Assembly (NCBI RefSeq): GCF_029624125.1
Contig: NZ_JARSBN010000007.1
Span: 62,001 to 126,000 of the forward strand
Source: Winogradskyella marincola
Lineage (GTDB): Bacteria > Bacteroidota > Bacteroidia > Flavobacteriales > Flavobacteriaceae
Length of the DNA: 64,000 bases
Direction of reading: 5' to 3'
The number at the start of each line of letters is the position of its first letter. Within the stretch, counting starts at the first letter, position 1. Below the pieces are notes generated by a model that saw only the letters and a list, made by a program, of their open reading frames with translations, searched no databases and was not told the DNA's origin. Made by a program: the position numbers and the translations under genes. Below, piece after piece: positions 51,796-61,120 of the stretch.

Positions 51796-54675
51796 ATGAA
51801 AAAGATTTACATGTTTACTTTACTTGCTGTATTTTCCCTAATAGGATATAGTCAAGTTACCATAACACCAAATCCGTTTGAGGTTGACGAATCTATTACG
51901 ATTACATTAGACATTAATAGTAGTTCTAGTAATTGTAACGGATTTAGCAATCCATCTAAAGTATATATGCACTCAGGTGTTGGAGATAGTGATAATGCTT
52001 TTAATATTAGTGTTGTTGGAAATTGGGGACAAGATGATGGTGTTGGAGAAATGACAAATCAAGGTGGCGGAATTTACACTATTACGCTTACTCCAGAAAC
52101 TTATTTTGGTCTTTCAGCTTCACAAGTTTCAAATGTGGTTCAAATGGGTATTGTTTTTAGAAACGAAGATGGCACTCAAGAATTAAAAGCTAACGGTTGT
52201 AGTGATTTTATATATGAAGTTGGTACTTTTCAAATGAGTTTATCTGCACCAAGTTCTAACACTTCGATTGTAAATTCTGGAGAAAGTCTGAACATTGAAG
52301 CCTCTAACATAGGTGGTCCAGCTACTTATACTTTATCTGCAAATGGAACAGTAATCGAGACCGTTAACTTTACTTCTAATTATTCTTATACAGACACAAA
52401 TATTACTGAGAACAAAAATTATGAATTAACCGCATCACTAAACGGTACTACAATTACAAGGTCCTTTAGCGTGTTGGTTGATCCAGGTTCTAATATTGGT
52501 ATAATGACGCAAGATTATGAAGATGGTATTAACTACTTAGATGACAATACTGCTGTATTAGTATTATACGCTACAGGTAAAGACTTTGTATACTTAGCAG
52601 GTAGTTTTAATAACTATCAACCAGATGCAACTTATGCAATGAAAAAAGACCCAACAAGAAACAACAAATTTTGGCTTCAACTAAACGGGTTAACTCCAGG
52701 ACAAATAGAAACCTACCAATATTGGGTAGTTGACAAAACTCCTCTTCCAAACTCCCCTACTCTAGTTAAAACTGCAGATCCTTATTCTACACTAGTTCTT
52801 TCTCCTTGGGACGACCCTTATATACCAGAAGCATCTTACCCTAATATGCCTACGTATCCTGCTGGGCAGGAAAGAGAAGTTACTGTTTTACAAACAGGAC
52901 AAACAGCTTATAACTGGCAAGTAACAGATTTTGAAAAACCAAAGAAAGAAGATCTAATTGTTTACGAACTATTAATAAGAGATTTTGATACCAACAGAAA
53001 TTTTCAAGATGTAATAGACAAAATTGATTATTTCAAAGATTTAAATATTAACGCCATAGAGCTTATGCCAGTAATGGAATATGAAGGTAATGAAAGTTGG
53101 GGTTACAACACTTCATTTCATATGGCACTTGATAAATTCTACGGAACAAAAGAAAAATTTAAAGAGCTTGTAGATGTTTGTCATCAAAATGGTATTGCAG
53201 TAATACTAGACTTAGCTTTTAATCATGCTTTTGGTAGAAATCCAATGGTACGCATGTGGATGGAAGATCCTGATGGCGATGGTTGGGGAGAACCAAGTTC
53301 TGATAATCCTTACTTTAACCAAGTTGCGCTTCATACATACAGTGTTGGTAATGATTTTGATCACTCTAACCCACGAACTAAAGATTTTGTAAAACGTACA
53401 TTAGAACATTGGATTCAAGAGTTTAAAATAGACGGAATCCGTTGGGATTTAACAAAAGGATTTACCCAAAACTGTTCTGCAAGTAACGAAGGTTGTACTA
53501 ATGGATACCAGCAAGACAGAGTTGATGTACTAAAAGAATATGCTGACTACTCTTGGTCTTTAGATCCAGACCACTATGTAATTTTTGAGCATTTAGGTAC
53601 TGATAATGAAGAAAAGGAATGGGCTAATTATCGTTTGGACGAAGGTAAAGGTATTATGATGTGGGGAATTATGACACATCAATACAATGAACTTACAATG
53701 GGACAGGATGGCGACAGAAACATTAATAGAATTGGCCATAACGCTCGTGCTGGTTATAACGGTCCTAGAGTAATGGGTTATCCGGAAAGTCACGATGAAG
53801 AACGTTTAATGTACAAAAACCTACAGTATGGAAATACCAGTAATAGTAGCCACAACGTTCAGGATTTGAATACTGCATTATCTCGTATGTCTGCTTTGGC
53901 TGCAGTTTCTATTATGGTTCCCGGACCAAAAATGATTTGGCATTTTGGAGAACTTGGTATGGAACAATCTATTTTTACATGTAACAACGGCACTGTTAAC
54001 TCTCAAGACGATGCTATTGCTGGTGATTGTAAGCTAGATCTTAAGCCTCAACCGCAATGGGTTAATAACTGGCTAACAGATGCAGTAAGAGGACAAGTAT
54101 ATGAAGATTGGTCTAAGCTACATAAACTTAAGATAGAAGAACCTGTTTTTGAAGGCGACTACACAATGTCTTCTGGTAATTTTACTCCTAGAATAGATGT
54201 TTTTGACACCTCTATTCCTACTACAGAATTAAGAAATGTTATAATCTTAGCAAATTTTGATGTGAATACACAAACTGTTAACACCAATTTCCCAGCTGGT
54301 GTAACAACAACATGGTATGACTTAATGGACCCATCAGGTAGTACTACTGTTTCTAACTCTACGTTAACTATTTCAATTCCTGCTGGACAGTTTAGAATAT
54401 TAGGAAACCAGCCATCTAACGCGCTAAGTATTGATGATGAAATATTATCGTTGTTTGCAATATATCCTAATCCTACACAATCGTCATTTAGCATAAATTC
54501 TAATATCTCTGATATTGAAATCTATGACTTAACAGGAAAAAAGGTAAAGTCTTTTGAAGGCTCTTTCACTAAAAATGACAGTTTTGATATTTCTAGTTTA
54601 AATACCGGAACATACATTGTAAGAGTTAAAGACAACAACAATAAAACTAAGACAACTAAGTTAGTCAAGCTCTAA
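51796..54675 (+). CDS. T9SS-secreted multidomain GH13 alpha-amylase
   Basis: A 959-residue exported amylase. A signal peptide (LLAVFSLIGYSQ) precedes N-terminal beta domains (about 20-240) and a CBM48/E-set-like domain (about 255-345, FVYLAGSFNNYQPDA). The GH13 barrel follows (about 385-745): I LDLAFNHAFG, II KIDGIRWDLTKGFT (nucleophile), III YVIFEHLGTDNE (acid/base) and IV MGYPESHDEER. The last 75 residues (FAIYPNPTQSSFSI...IYDLTGKKV...GTYIVRVK) are a type A sorting domain of the Por/type IX secretion system, so the enzyme should reach the cell surface or medium and make the first cuts in starch or glycogen. Confidence 0.94.
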   Translation: MKKIYMFTLLAVFSLIGYSQVTITPNPFEVDESITITLDINSSSSNCNGFSNPSKVYMHSGVGDSDNAFNISVVGNWGQDDGVGEMTNQGGGIYTITLTPETYFGLSASQVSNVVQMGIVFRNEDGTQELKANGCSDFIYEVGTFQMSLSAPSSNTSIVNSGESLNIEASNIGGPATYTLSANGTVIETVNFTSNYSYTDTNITENKNYELTASLNGTTITRSFSVLVDPGSNIGIMTQDYEDGINYLDDNTAVLVLYATGKDFVYLAGSFNNYQPDATYAMKKDPTRNNKFWLQLNGLTPGQIETYQYWVVDKTPLPNSPTLVKTADPYSTLVLSPWDDPYIPEASYPNMPTYPAGQEREVTVLQTGQTAYNWQVTDFEKPKKEDLIVYELLIRDFDTNRNFQDVIDKIDYFKDLNINAIELMPVMEYEGNESWGYNTSFHMALDKFYGTKEKFKELVDVCHQNGIAVILDLAFNHAFGRNPMVRMWMEDPDGDGWGEPSSDNPYFNQVALHTYSVGNDFDHSNPRTKDFVKRTLEHWIQEFKIDGIRWDLTKGFTQNCSASNEGCTNGYQQDRVDVLKEYADYSWSLDPDHYVIFEHLGTDNEEKEWANYRLDEGKGIMMWGIMTHQYNELTMGQDGDRNINRIGHNARAGYNGPRVMGYPESHDEERLMYKNLQYGNTSNSSHNVQDLNTALSRMSALAAVSIMVPGPKMIWHFGELGMEQSIFTCNNGTVNSQDDAIAGDCKLDLKPQPQWVNNWLTDAVRGQVYEDWSKLHKLKIEEPVFEGDYTMSSGNFTPRIDVFDTSIPTTELRNVIILANFDVNTQTVNTNFPAGVTTTWYDLMDPSGSTTVSNSTLTISIPAGQFRILGNQPSNALSIDDEILSLFAIYPNPTQSSFSINSNISDIEIYDLTGKKVKSFEGSFTKNDSFDISSLNTGTYIVRVKDNNNKTKTTKLVKL

Positions 54676-54696
54676 TTATTAAGTGTTTATTTGAGC

Positions 54697-54726
54697 AAAA
54701 AGGCTTCTCCTAGAGAAGCCTTTTTT
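54697..54726 (+). terminator. Terminator of the rightward alpha-glucan operon
   Basis: AAAAAGGCTTCTC (54697-54709), loop CTA, then the exact complement GAGAAGCCTTTTT and further T. A 13-pair stem with a T-run, 22 bases after the amylase stop. It is A-rich on the other side, so it may also serve the convergent symporter gene. Confidence 0.9.
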
Positions 54727-54756
54727 ATATCATTAATTGTAAGAGTTAAAGAAATT

Positions 54757-56406
54757 TTAAGCAAAATAAATGTAGATAGCTACAACTATTAATGCTATAC
54801 CTATACTTACATGATTTACATACTTCCAAGGTGTAATATCTACCTGCTTAGTATATCTCATATTGTAAGGAGTTTTTAATGGTCTAAGCTTTCCTATAAT
54901 AAGCATAACTATAATATTCAAAACAAAGAGTATAGCCATAATATCTAAAAAATGCGGATATGCTTTTGCCTCAACTAAAGCCAATGCTGACTCTGAAGTA
55001 ATGTTACCATTTAACTTAGCTTCATTCAATGCTTTTTCAACAAAATAGGGTTTTAAGAAAAACTGACTCAAAATATAAAATACGCAACCCGTAACTAGTC
55101 CTATTTTAGCGGCAATAGCTGGCACATACTTAGTAAAATATCCTACAACGATGATAGTTAAGATAGGAATACTATAAATTCCATTGACTTCTTGAAGATA
55201 ATCAAACAAACTACCTGCTTTCTCTATTAAAGGCGCTATAAACATGGCAAGTAAAGCGAGTACAATACCAAATATTTTACCATACATAACAACTTTTTTG
55301 TCGCTCGCTTCCTTATTGATGTGCTGTTTATATATATCCATTCCAAAGAGTGTAACAGAACTATTTAAAACACTATTAAACGAACTTAAAATGGCACCAA
55401 ACAAAACAGCTGCAAAAAAACCAACCCAAGCTCCTGGTAATACTTTTTTCACCAACATAGGATAAGCATCATCTCCATTACCCAAATCTCCGTTAAAAAC
55501 ATGAAACGCTATTAATCCAGGTAAAACAACAATGAGTGGTCCCAATATTTTAATAAAAGACGCTAATAGAATACCTTTTTGACCTTCTTTCAAATTTTTT
55601 GCACCAAGTGCTCTCTGAATGATTTGCTGGTTAGTTCCCCAATAAAACAATTGCACCAACATCATTCCTGTAAATATGGTATAAAAAGGAACAGGATCTG
55701 TGCGACTACCCATGGATTTAAACTTATCTGGATGCTCTGTGGTTAATATAGATAGTCCGTTTAAAACATCTCCATCACCAACAAGCATTAAACCAAAAAC
55801 AGGAATTAAAAGTCCTCCAATTAAAAGCCCAATAGCATTTATAGAATCCGAAACAGCTACAGCTTTTAATCCACCAAAAATAGCATAAACAGAACCGACC
55901 ATACCTATTCCCCAAATACAAACTTTTAAAGCTGTAGATTTTGAAACACCTAATAGCTCTGGCACATCGAACATACCACTTAAGGCTATAGATCCAGAAT
56001 ATAAAATGATTGGCAATAGCACTACAACATAGCCTGTAAGAAACAGAGCAGACGTAATAGTCTTAGTGGATGTATCAAACCTATCTTGAAGAAATTGTGG
56101 TACGGTTGTAATACCTCCTTTTAGATACCTTGGCAATAAATATATCGCTGTTACAACCATTGCTATTGCTGCAAGTGTTTCCCAAACCATTACAGACAAA
56201 CCGCTTTGGTAAGCAGACCCGTTAAGACCCACAATTTGTTCCGTGGAAAGATTGGTTAACAACAACGAACCTGCAATAACACCTGCTGTTAAACTTCGAC
56301 CTCCTAAAAAATAACCATCTAAAGTAGATTCTTTCGTTGATCTCGTTTTTATATATGAAATAATCGCTACAATTAAGGTAAATGCTATAAACGCTAGTAT
56401 TTGCAT
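54757..56406 (-). CDS. SSS-family sodium/sugar symporter
   Basis: A 549-residue inner-membrane protein with about 14 hydrophobic helices, of the sodium:solute symporter family (SglT-like). Typical elements are STKESTLDGYFLGGRSLT at the first loop, LLLTNLSTEQIVGLNGSAYQ (about 53-72, sodium-site helix region), YAIFGGLKAVAVSDSI (about 174-189) and the NSVLNSSVTLFGMDIY block (about 345-360). Sodium-coupled uptake of galactose or a galactoside is inferred from its place behind the GntR gene and opposite the galactanase genes. The gap to the regulator is 27 bases, consistent with one operon. Confidence 0.9.
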   Translation of the reverse strand: MQILAFIAFTLIVAIISYIKTRSTKESTLDGYFLGGRSLTAGVIAGSLLLTNLSTEQIVGLNGSAYQSGLSVMVWETLAAIAMVVTAIYLLPRYLKGGITTVPQFLQDRFDTSTKTITSALFLTGYVVVLLPIILYSGSIALSGMFDVPELLGVSKSTALKVCIWGIGMVGSVYAIFGGLKAVAVSDSINAIGLLIGGLLIPVFGLMLVGDGDVLNGLSILTTEHPDKFKSMGSRTDPVPFYTIFTGMMLVQLFYWGTNQQIIQRALGAKNLKEGQKGILLASFIKILGPLIVVLPGLIAFHVFNGDLGNGDDAYPMLVKKVLPGAWVGFFAAVLFGAILSSFNSVLNSSVTLFGMDIYKQHINKEASDKKVVMYGKIFGIVLALLAMFIAPLIEKAGSLFDYLQEVNGIYSIPILTIIVVGYFTKYVPAIAAKIGLVTGCVFYILSQFFLKPYFVEKALNEAKLNGNITSESALALVEAKAYPHFLDIMAILFVLNIIVMLIIGKLRPLKTPYNMRYTKQVDITPWKYVNHVSIGIALIVVAIYIYFA

Positions 56407-56433
56407 GGTCTTTTATGTGATTTTATTACTTAC

Positions 56434-57432
56434 TTAAAGTGAATTTCTTATTAGAATATTATTAGGATTTTCTACGAGTACAAACTCTTCATTTAATATC
56501 ATGGTTGATATTCGTTCTCCCATTTGTTTAAAATTTGTTGATATTGTTGTTATTCCTCCTTCAACTATTTCCTTTAAAAGTGAATCGTTATAAGCAATTA
56601 TACCAACGTCTTTACCTATAACGAGAGTAGTCTCTTTTATTTTTTTTATCAATTCGATTAAACTTCTGTCGTCAAGTACAAAGTAAACATCCCCTTTTTT
56701 GGGTAAGATAGAATGTGTTCCTTCTACCTTACTACCTCTTATAATGTTGTCTGAAATAAATTTTTGAAATCCTGAGTAAATACTCTTAGGCTGATTAGAT
56801 TTTGGATTTACAAAAACCAAAGTATCGTATTTATGCAATTTAATTTTCAAGCTCAAAAGACCTTCAAATACATTTTTTTCAAAATTTTGAAAAACACCAG
56901 CATAGTTTTTCAAGCTATCGTTAGTTTGATCTAGCAGATAGACTTTATCCTCTGGTAAATTTCTTAATGATTCAAATGTGTTTTCTAAACTTGCTGGCAT
57001 AATAATGTAGTAGTTATAATTTCCTACATTATCATTAATGTGCTTCTCAAAAACATCTTGATTAAAATGATGAAAAAAGATATCAATCTTAACTCCTTCT
57101 CCCAAAGCCGAAACTATAGCATTGTATAAATCTTCTTTGAAGATATTCAACTCATCAAACAGCAGAAATACTTTCTTTACTACTGAAATATCCTCACTTT
57201 TTATGTAATATCCTTTGCCAGAAACAGCTTCAATAATACCACGCTTTTTAAGCTCACCAAAAGCCATAAAAACCGTATCTCTTGATAGCGAAAACCTATT
57301 ACGAATACTATTTACAGACGGTAACTTATCTCCTTTTTTTAGGCGCCCATCTTGTAAACCAACCTCAACAGATTGAATAATCTGACGATATTTTGGTATA
57401 CCAACTTTGCTATCTACATATATGATACTCAC
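56434..57432 (-). CDS. GntR-type regulator with periplasmic-binding-like sensor domain
   Basis: A 332-residue transcription factor. The N-terminal winged helix is of GntR type (about 8-75, KLPSVNSIRNRFSLSRDTVF and GIIEAVSGKGYYI). The C-terminal part (about 85-330) resembles the LacI/periplasmic-binding sugar-sensor fold, a combination common among Bacteroidota sugar regulators. The start codon is GTG at 57430-57432. A perfect TATATTTG box lies only 5 bases before it (57437-57444), which points to a very short or leaderless transcript. It is divergent from the GH53-GH2 operon, with an imperfect palindrome between them, and probably controls both sides and itself. Confidence 0.88.
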   Translation of the reverse strand: MSIIYVDSKVGIPKYRQIIQSVEVGLQDGRLKKGDKLPSVNSIRNRFSLSRDTVFMAFGELKKRGIIEAVSGKGYYIKSEDISVVKKVFLLFDELNIFKEDLYNAIVSALGEGVKIDIFFHHFNQDVFEKHINDNVGNYNYYIIMPASLENTFESLRNLPEDKVYLLDQTNDSLKNYAGVFQNFEKNVFEGLLSLKIKLHKYDTLVFVNPKSNQPKSIYSGFQKFISDNIIRGSKVEGTHSILPKKGDVYFVLDDRSLIELIKKIKETTLVIGKDVGIIAYNDSLLKEIVEGGITTISTNFKQMGERISTMILNEEFVLVENPNNILIRNSL

Positions 57433-57436
57433 TTAA

Positions 57437-57444
57437 CAAATATA
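57437..57444 (-). promoter_or_regulatory. -7 promoter box of the GntR-type gene
   Basis: Minus-strand TATATTTG is a perfect TAnnTTTG match. The expected transcript start coincides with the GTG start codon. Confidence 0.45.
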
Positions 57445-57451
57445 TGTAAAA

Positions 57452-57467
57452 ACCGGTAGGTACTGGT
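57452..57467. promoter_or_regulatory. Probable GntR-type operator
   Basis: ACCGGTAGGTACTGGT matches its own reverse complement at 12 of 16 positions (ACC-GTA--TAC-GGT). A further partial copy, GGTAGGTG, follows. It lies just upstream of the regulator's -7 box and 50 bases before the GH53 start. Confidence 0.6.
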
Positions 57468-57516
57468 AGGTGCTTGAAAAATATTTTATTAATTTAGCAG
57501 GAAATTGCTTTAAATT

Positions 57517-58689
57517 ATGACAAATTCCAATTCTAAGATGTATTACATTACGACTATTTCAATATTTCTATCACTTCTATTGACAGTCAATTCGTGTTCA
57601 GATGATAGCTCTGGTAGTAATGATGGAGACGATGGCATTATAGAAACACCTATTTCGTTTTACTATGGCGCAGACCTTTCTTATGTTAACGAAATGGAAG
57701 ATTGTGGTGCTACTTATAAAGATTCAAATGGTACAACAACTGATGTCTACCAAATTTTTAAGAATGAAGGTGCTAATTTGGTAAGAGTTCGTTTGTGGCA
57801 TAATGCTGATTGGACTAACTATTCTGACTATAATGATGTTAAGGAAACGATACAACGCGCAAAATCTAAAGGTTTAAAAGTGCTTTTAGATTTTCATTAT
57901 AGTGATACTTGGGCAGACCCTTCTAAACAAGAAATTCCGGCTGCTTGGGTTAGTGAAATCAACAATACTCCTGCATTAAGTCAGTTGCTTTACGATTACA
58001 CATACAACACTTTAGACCAATTATCTAATGAAAATTTATTGCCAGATATTGTGCAAGTTGGTAATGAAATCAACGGAATGATTTTACAACAAGGCGAACT
58101 AGTTTGGCCTATTGACTGGGCAAGAAATTCGGCATTAATCAATAAAGGTATTCAGGCGGTTAGAGATATTTCAGCTGCTAAAAACAAGACCATAGAGGTT
58201 ATGCTTCATATCGCACAACCAGAAAACGGACTTTGGTGGTTTGAGCAGGCTACTGCAAATGGAGTTACCGATTTTGATTGGATTGGTTTGTCGTATTACC
58301 CAATTTGGTCTGATTACGATTTAAACGAAGTACAAACACCACTTACTACTCTAATTAATACCTATAACAAGAAATTAATGATAGTAGAAACCGCATATCC
58401 TTTCACCTTAGATAATGCAGATAGTGCTAATAATATTTTAGGTTCTGATGCTCTAACAGGTGGCTATCCTGCTACGCAACAAGGGCAATTAGATTACCTT
58501 AATCAACTAAAACAAATTATTGAAAGCGCAGGTGGGCAAGGCCTTGTCTATTGGGAGCCAGCTTGGGTTTCTACAGGCTGTTCTACACTTTGGACACAAG
58601 GGTCGCATTGGGATAATGCCACACTTTTTGACCACGACAATAAAGCAACTCTTGGTATTAAATTTTACAATGCTTCACTAGATGAATAA
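57517..58689 (+). CDS. GH53 endo-beta-1,4-galactanase lipoprotein
   Basis: A 390-residue lipoprotein (signal FLSLLLTVNSC followed by an acidic, Gly/Ser-rich tether) of glycoside hydrolase family 53. It should cut the beta-1,4-galactan side chains of pectin (arabinogalactan type I). The barrel opens with FYYGADLSYVNEMEDCG and NLVRVRLWHNADW. The acid/base Glu is in VQVGNEINGMIL (about 183) and the nucleophile Glu in LMIVETAYPFT (about 290). KVLLDFHYSDTWADP is another family hallmark. The tether suggests display on the cell surface. The last 8 bases overlap the start of the GH2 gene, so the two are coupled. Confidence 0.93.
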   Translation: MTNSNSKMYYITTISIFLSLLLTVNSCSDDSSGSNDGDDGIIETPISFYYGADLSYVNEMEDCGATYKDSNGTTTDVYQIFKNEGANLVRVRLWHNADWTNYSDYNDVKETIQRAKSKGLKVLLDFHYSDTWADPSKQEIPAAWVSEINNTPALSQLLYDYTYNTLDQLSNENLLPDIVQVGNEINGMILQQGELVWPIDWARNSALINKGIQAVRDISAAKNKTIEVMLHIAQPENGLWWFEQATANGVTDFDWIGLSYYPIWSDYDLNEVQTPLTTLINTYNKKLMIVETAYPFTLDNADSANNILGSDALTGGYPATQQGQLDYLNQLKQIIESAGGQGLVYWEPAWVSTGCSTLWTQGSHWDNATLFDHDNKATLGIKFYNASLDE

Positions 58690-61120
58690 AACTATATTTT
58701 CACTTCTTGGTTTATTTCTATTAACCTGTGGAGCATTTTTTTTAGAAGCGCAAACCAGAGAAGTCATCACGCTAAAAAAAGGTTGGAAATTCAACAAAGG
58801 ACAACATCCTAATGCCACAAAAATAGACTTTAATGATGCCAAATGGGAAACTGTAACCGTTCCTCACGATTGGGCAATTTATGGTCCTTTTGACAAAGAA
58901 GTAGACAAGCAAACCGTTGCCATTACACAAAATGGCGAAAACATTGCCACAGAAAAAACGGGCAGAACTGGCGCTTTACCATACATCGGAGAAGCTTGGT
59001 ACAGAAATACATTTTCACTTGAAAATTTTGACGGCTCTAAAAAGGTATTATTACTTTTTGAAGGTGCAATGAGCGAACCAGAAATCTTTTTAAATGGCAA
59101 AAAAGTTGGCGAATGGAAATATGGTTACAGCTACTTTTATTTTGATGTTTCAAAATACATTAATGATACTTCTGAAAACACATTAGCCGTAAAACTTACT
59201 AATGTTGGCAAATCATCAAGGTGGTATCCTGGCGCTGGTTTATACAGAAATGTAAGGCTCATTGTAAAAGACAAAGAAAGTTTTGAGCAATGGTCAACCT
59301 TCATCACTACGCCATCAATTACTGAAAATGAAGCTAAAGTGAATATCAAGACTAAAGCTTCTGGAACGGACTTAAAATTAGTAACCAAAATTTTTGATGT
59401 TAATGGAAACGAGATTTCTTCCCAAGAAACCTCAACCGTTATTAATGATGAATTTGAACAGAATATAAAAGTCAACCAACCACGACTTTGGAGTCCTGAA
59501 ACACCTCACTTATACACGGCAGTTTTAAAGCTTTACAAAGGCAACGTTCTTAAAGACGAAATAGCGCAACGCTTTGGTATTAGAACCATAGATTACAGTC
59601 CAAAAACTGGTTTTAGTCTTAATGGTGAAACCCGAAAATTTAAAGGTGTTTGTTTACATCACGATTTAGGTCCGATTGGTACTGCAGTGAATATGTCTGC
59701 CTTGAGACGTCAACTCAAAATCTTAAAAGATATGGGATGTAATGCCATTAGAAGCGCACACAATATGCCTTCTTTTGAGCAATTAGAACTTTGTGACGAA
59801 ATGGGATTTCTATTTTTAGCTGAAAGTTTTGACGAATGGAAAAAACCAAAAGTTGAAAATGGTTACAATCGTTTTTTTGATGAATATGCCGAAAAGGATG
59901 TTGTAAATCTGGTAAGAGCCACTAGAAATCATCCAAGTATCGTCATGTGGAGTTCTGGCAACGAAGTACCAGACCAATGGGGAAGCGAAGGTGTAAAACG
60001 TGCTAAATGGTTGCAAGATATTTTCCACAGAGAAGACCCAACACGACCTGTAACGGTTGGTATGGACCAAGTAAAAGCAGTTATGGAATCTGGCTTTGGC
60101 GCTATTATGGATGTTCCTGGTTTAAATTATCGCGTGCATCTTTACGAAGAAGCTTACGAGCGTTTTCCGCAAGGCTTTCTTTTAGGTTCCGAGACAGCTT
60201 CAACTGTGAGTTCTCGTGGTATTTATAAGTTTCCTGTAGAGATTGCCAGTATGAAAACTTATCCAGATTTTCAGTCCTCGTCTTACGATTTGGAATATTG
60301 CAGCTGGTCTAATCTTCCTGATGATGATTTTGTTTTACAAGATGATAAGCCTTGGGTTATTGGCGAATTTGTTTGGACTGGTTTCGATTATTTAGGCGAA
60401 CCTACACCTTACGATGAAGCTTGGCCTTCTCGTAGTTCGTATTTTGGGATAAATGATTTGGCTGGTTTACCAAAGGACCGTTATTATTTGTACCGAAGCC
60501 GTTGGAACACAACCGATGAAACGCTCCATATGTTACCACATTGGAATTGGAAAGGTCGCGAAGGCGAAACCACACCTGTTTTTGTATATACAAGTTATGA
60601 TAGTGCAGAACTGTTCTTAAACGGAAAAAGTTTAGGTATTCAAAAGAAAAATAATGATTCTAAGCAAAATCGTTATCGTTTAATGTGGATGGATGTAAAA
60701 TACGAGCCAGGTACATTAAAAGTCGTTGCACTTGATGAAAACGGTAATCCAGCAGCAGAAAAAGAAATTAAAACCGCAGGCAAACCTTATCAACTTGTTC
60801 TTGATTCCGACGTAAAAACTATAAAAGCTAATGGCGAAGATTTGGCTTTTGTAACGGTTTCTGTTGTTGATAAAAATGGTATTCCTTGCCCAACAGCAAC
60901 CAATCAACTTAACTTTAAAGTTAAAGGCAATGGAACTTACAGAGCTGCTTGTAATGGCGACGCCACATCATTAGAACTATTTCACTTACCAACTATGAAA
61001 TTATTCAGTGGTAAATTGGTGGTATTAGTTCAATCTACCGAAGACGCAGGCGATATAGAATTAACCGTTACTGGCAAAGGCTTGAAAAAAGGGAAACTAA
61101 AATTGAAATCCGTTAACTAA
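58682..61120 (+). CDS. GH2 beta-galactosidase
   Basis: An 812-residue exported GH2 enzyme (signal LLGLFLLTCGAFFLEAQ). The sugar-binding jelly roll (about 25-200, ending LYRNVRLIV), immunoglobulin-like domain (about 205-310) and TIM barrel (about 315-600) are followed by C-terminal beta domains. The acid/base Glu lies in MWSSGNEVPDQWG (about 424) and the nucleophile in PWVIGEFVWTGFDYLGEP (about 560). KGVCLHHDLGPIG and IRSAHNMPSFEQLELCDEMG are family blocks. Coupled to the GH53 galactanase, it most probably releases galactose from galacto-oligosaccharides. The 3' end overlaps the convergent MFS gene by 4 bases. Confidence 0.93.
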   Translation: MNKTIFSLLGLFLLTCGAFFLEAQTREVITLKKGWKFNKGQHPNATKIDFNDAKWETVTVPHDWAIYGPFDKEVDKQTVAITQNGENIATEKTGRTGALPYIGEAWYRNTFSLENFDGSKKVLLLFEGAMSEPEIFLNGKKVGEWKYGYSYFYFDVSKYINDTSENTLAVKLTNVGKSSRWYPGAGLYRNVRLIVKDKESFEQWSTFITTPSITENEAKVNIKTKASGTDLKLVTKIFDVNGNEISSQETSTVINDEFEQNIKVNQPRLWSPETPHLYTAVLKLYKGNVLKDEIAQRFGIRTIDYSPKTGFSLNGETRKFKGVCLHHDLGPIGTAVNMSALRRQLKILKDMGCNAIRSAHNMPSFEQLELCDEMGFLFLAESFDEWKKPKVENGYNRFFDEYAEKDVVNLVRATRNHPSIVMWSSGNEVPDQWGSEGVKRAKWLQDIFHREDPTRPVTVGMDQVKAVMESGFGAIMDVPGLNYRVHLYEEAYERFPQGFLLGSETASTVSSRGIYKFPVEIASMKTYPDFQSSSYDLEYCSWSNLPDDDFVLQDDKPWVIGEFVWTGFDYLGEPTPYDEAWPSRSSYFGINDLAGLPKDRYYLYRSRWNTTDETLHMLPHWNWKGREGETTPVFVYTSYDSAELFLNGKSLGIQKKNNDSKQNRYRLMWMDVKYEPGTLKVVALDENGNPAAEKEIKTAGKPYQLVLDSDVKTIKANGEDLAFVTVSVVDKNGIPCPTATNQLNFKVKGNGTYRAACNGDATSLELFHLPTMKLFSGKLVVLVQSTEDAGDIELTVTGKGLKKGKLKLKSVN

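Noticed and set aside
54159-54494. Minus-strand open frame of 111 residues inside the T9SS amylase gene
   Set aside because: Antisense to the conserved amylase C-terminus and sorting domain; no independent support.
27352-54675. Naming genes susA-susG after Bacteroides
   Set aside because: Order, regulator type and enzyme set differ from the Bacteroides locus, so family names are used and not gene symbols.
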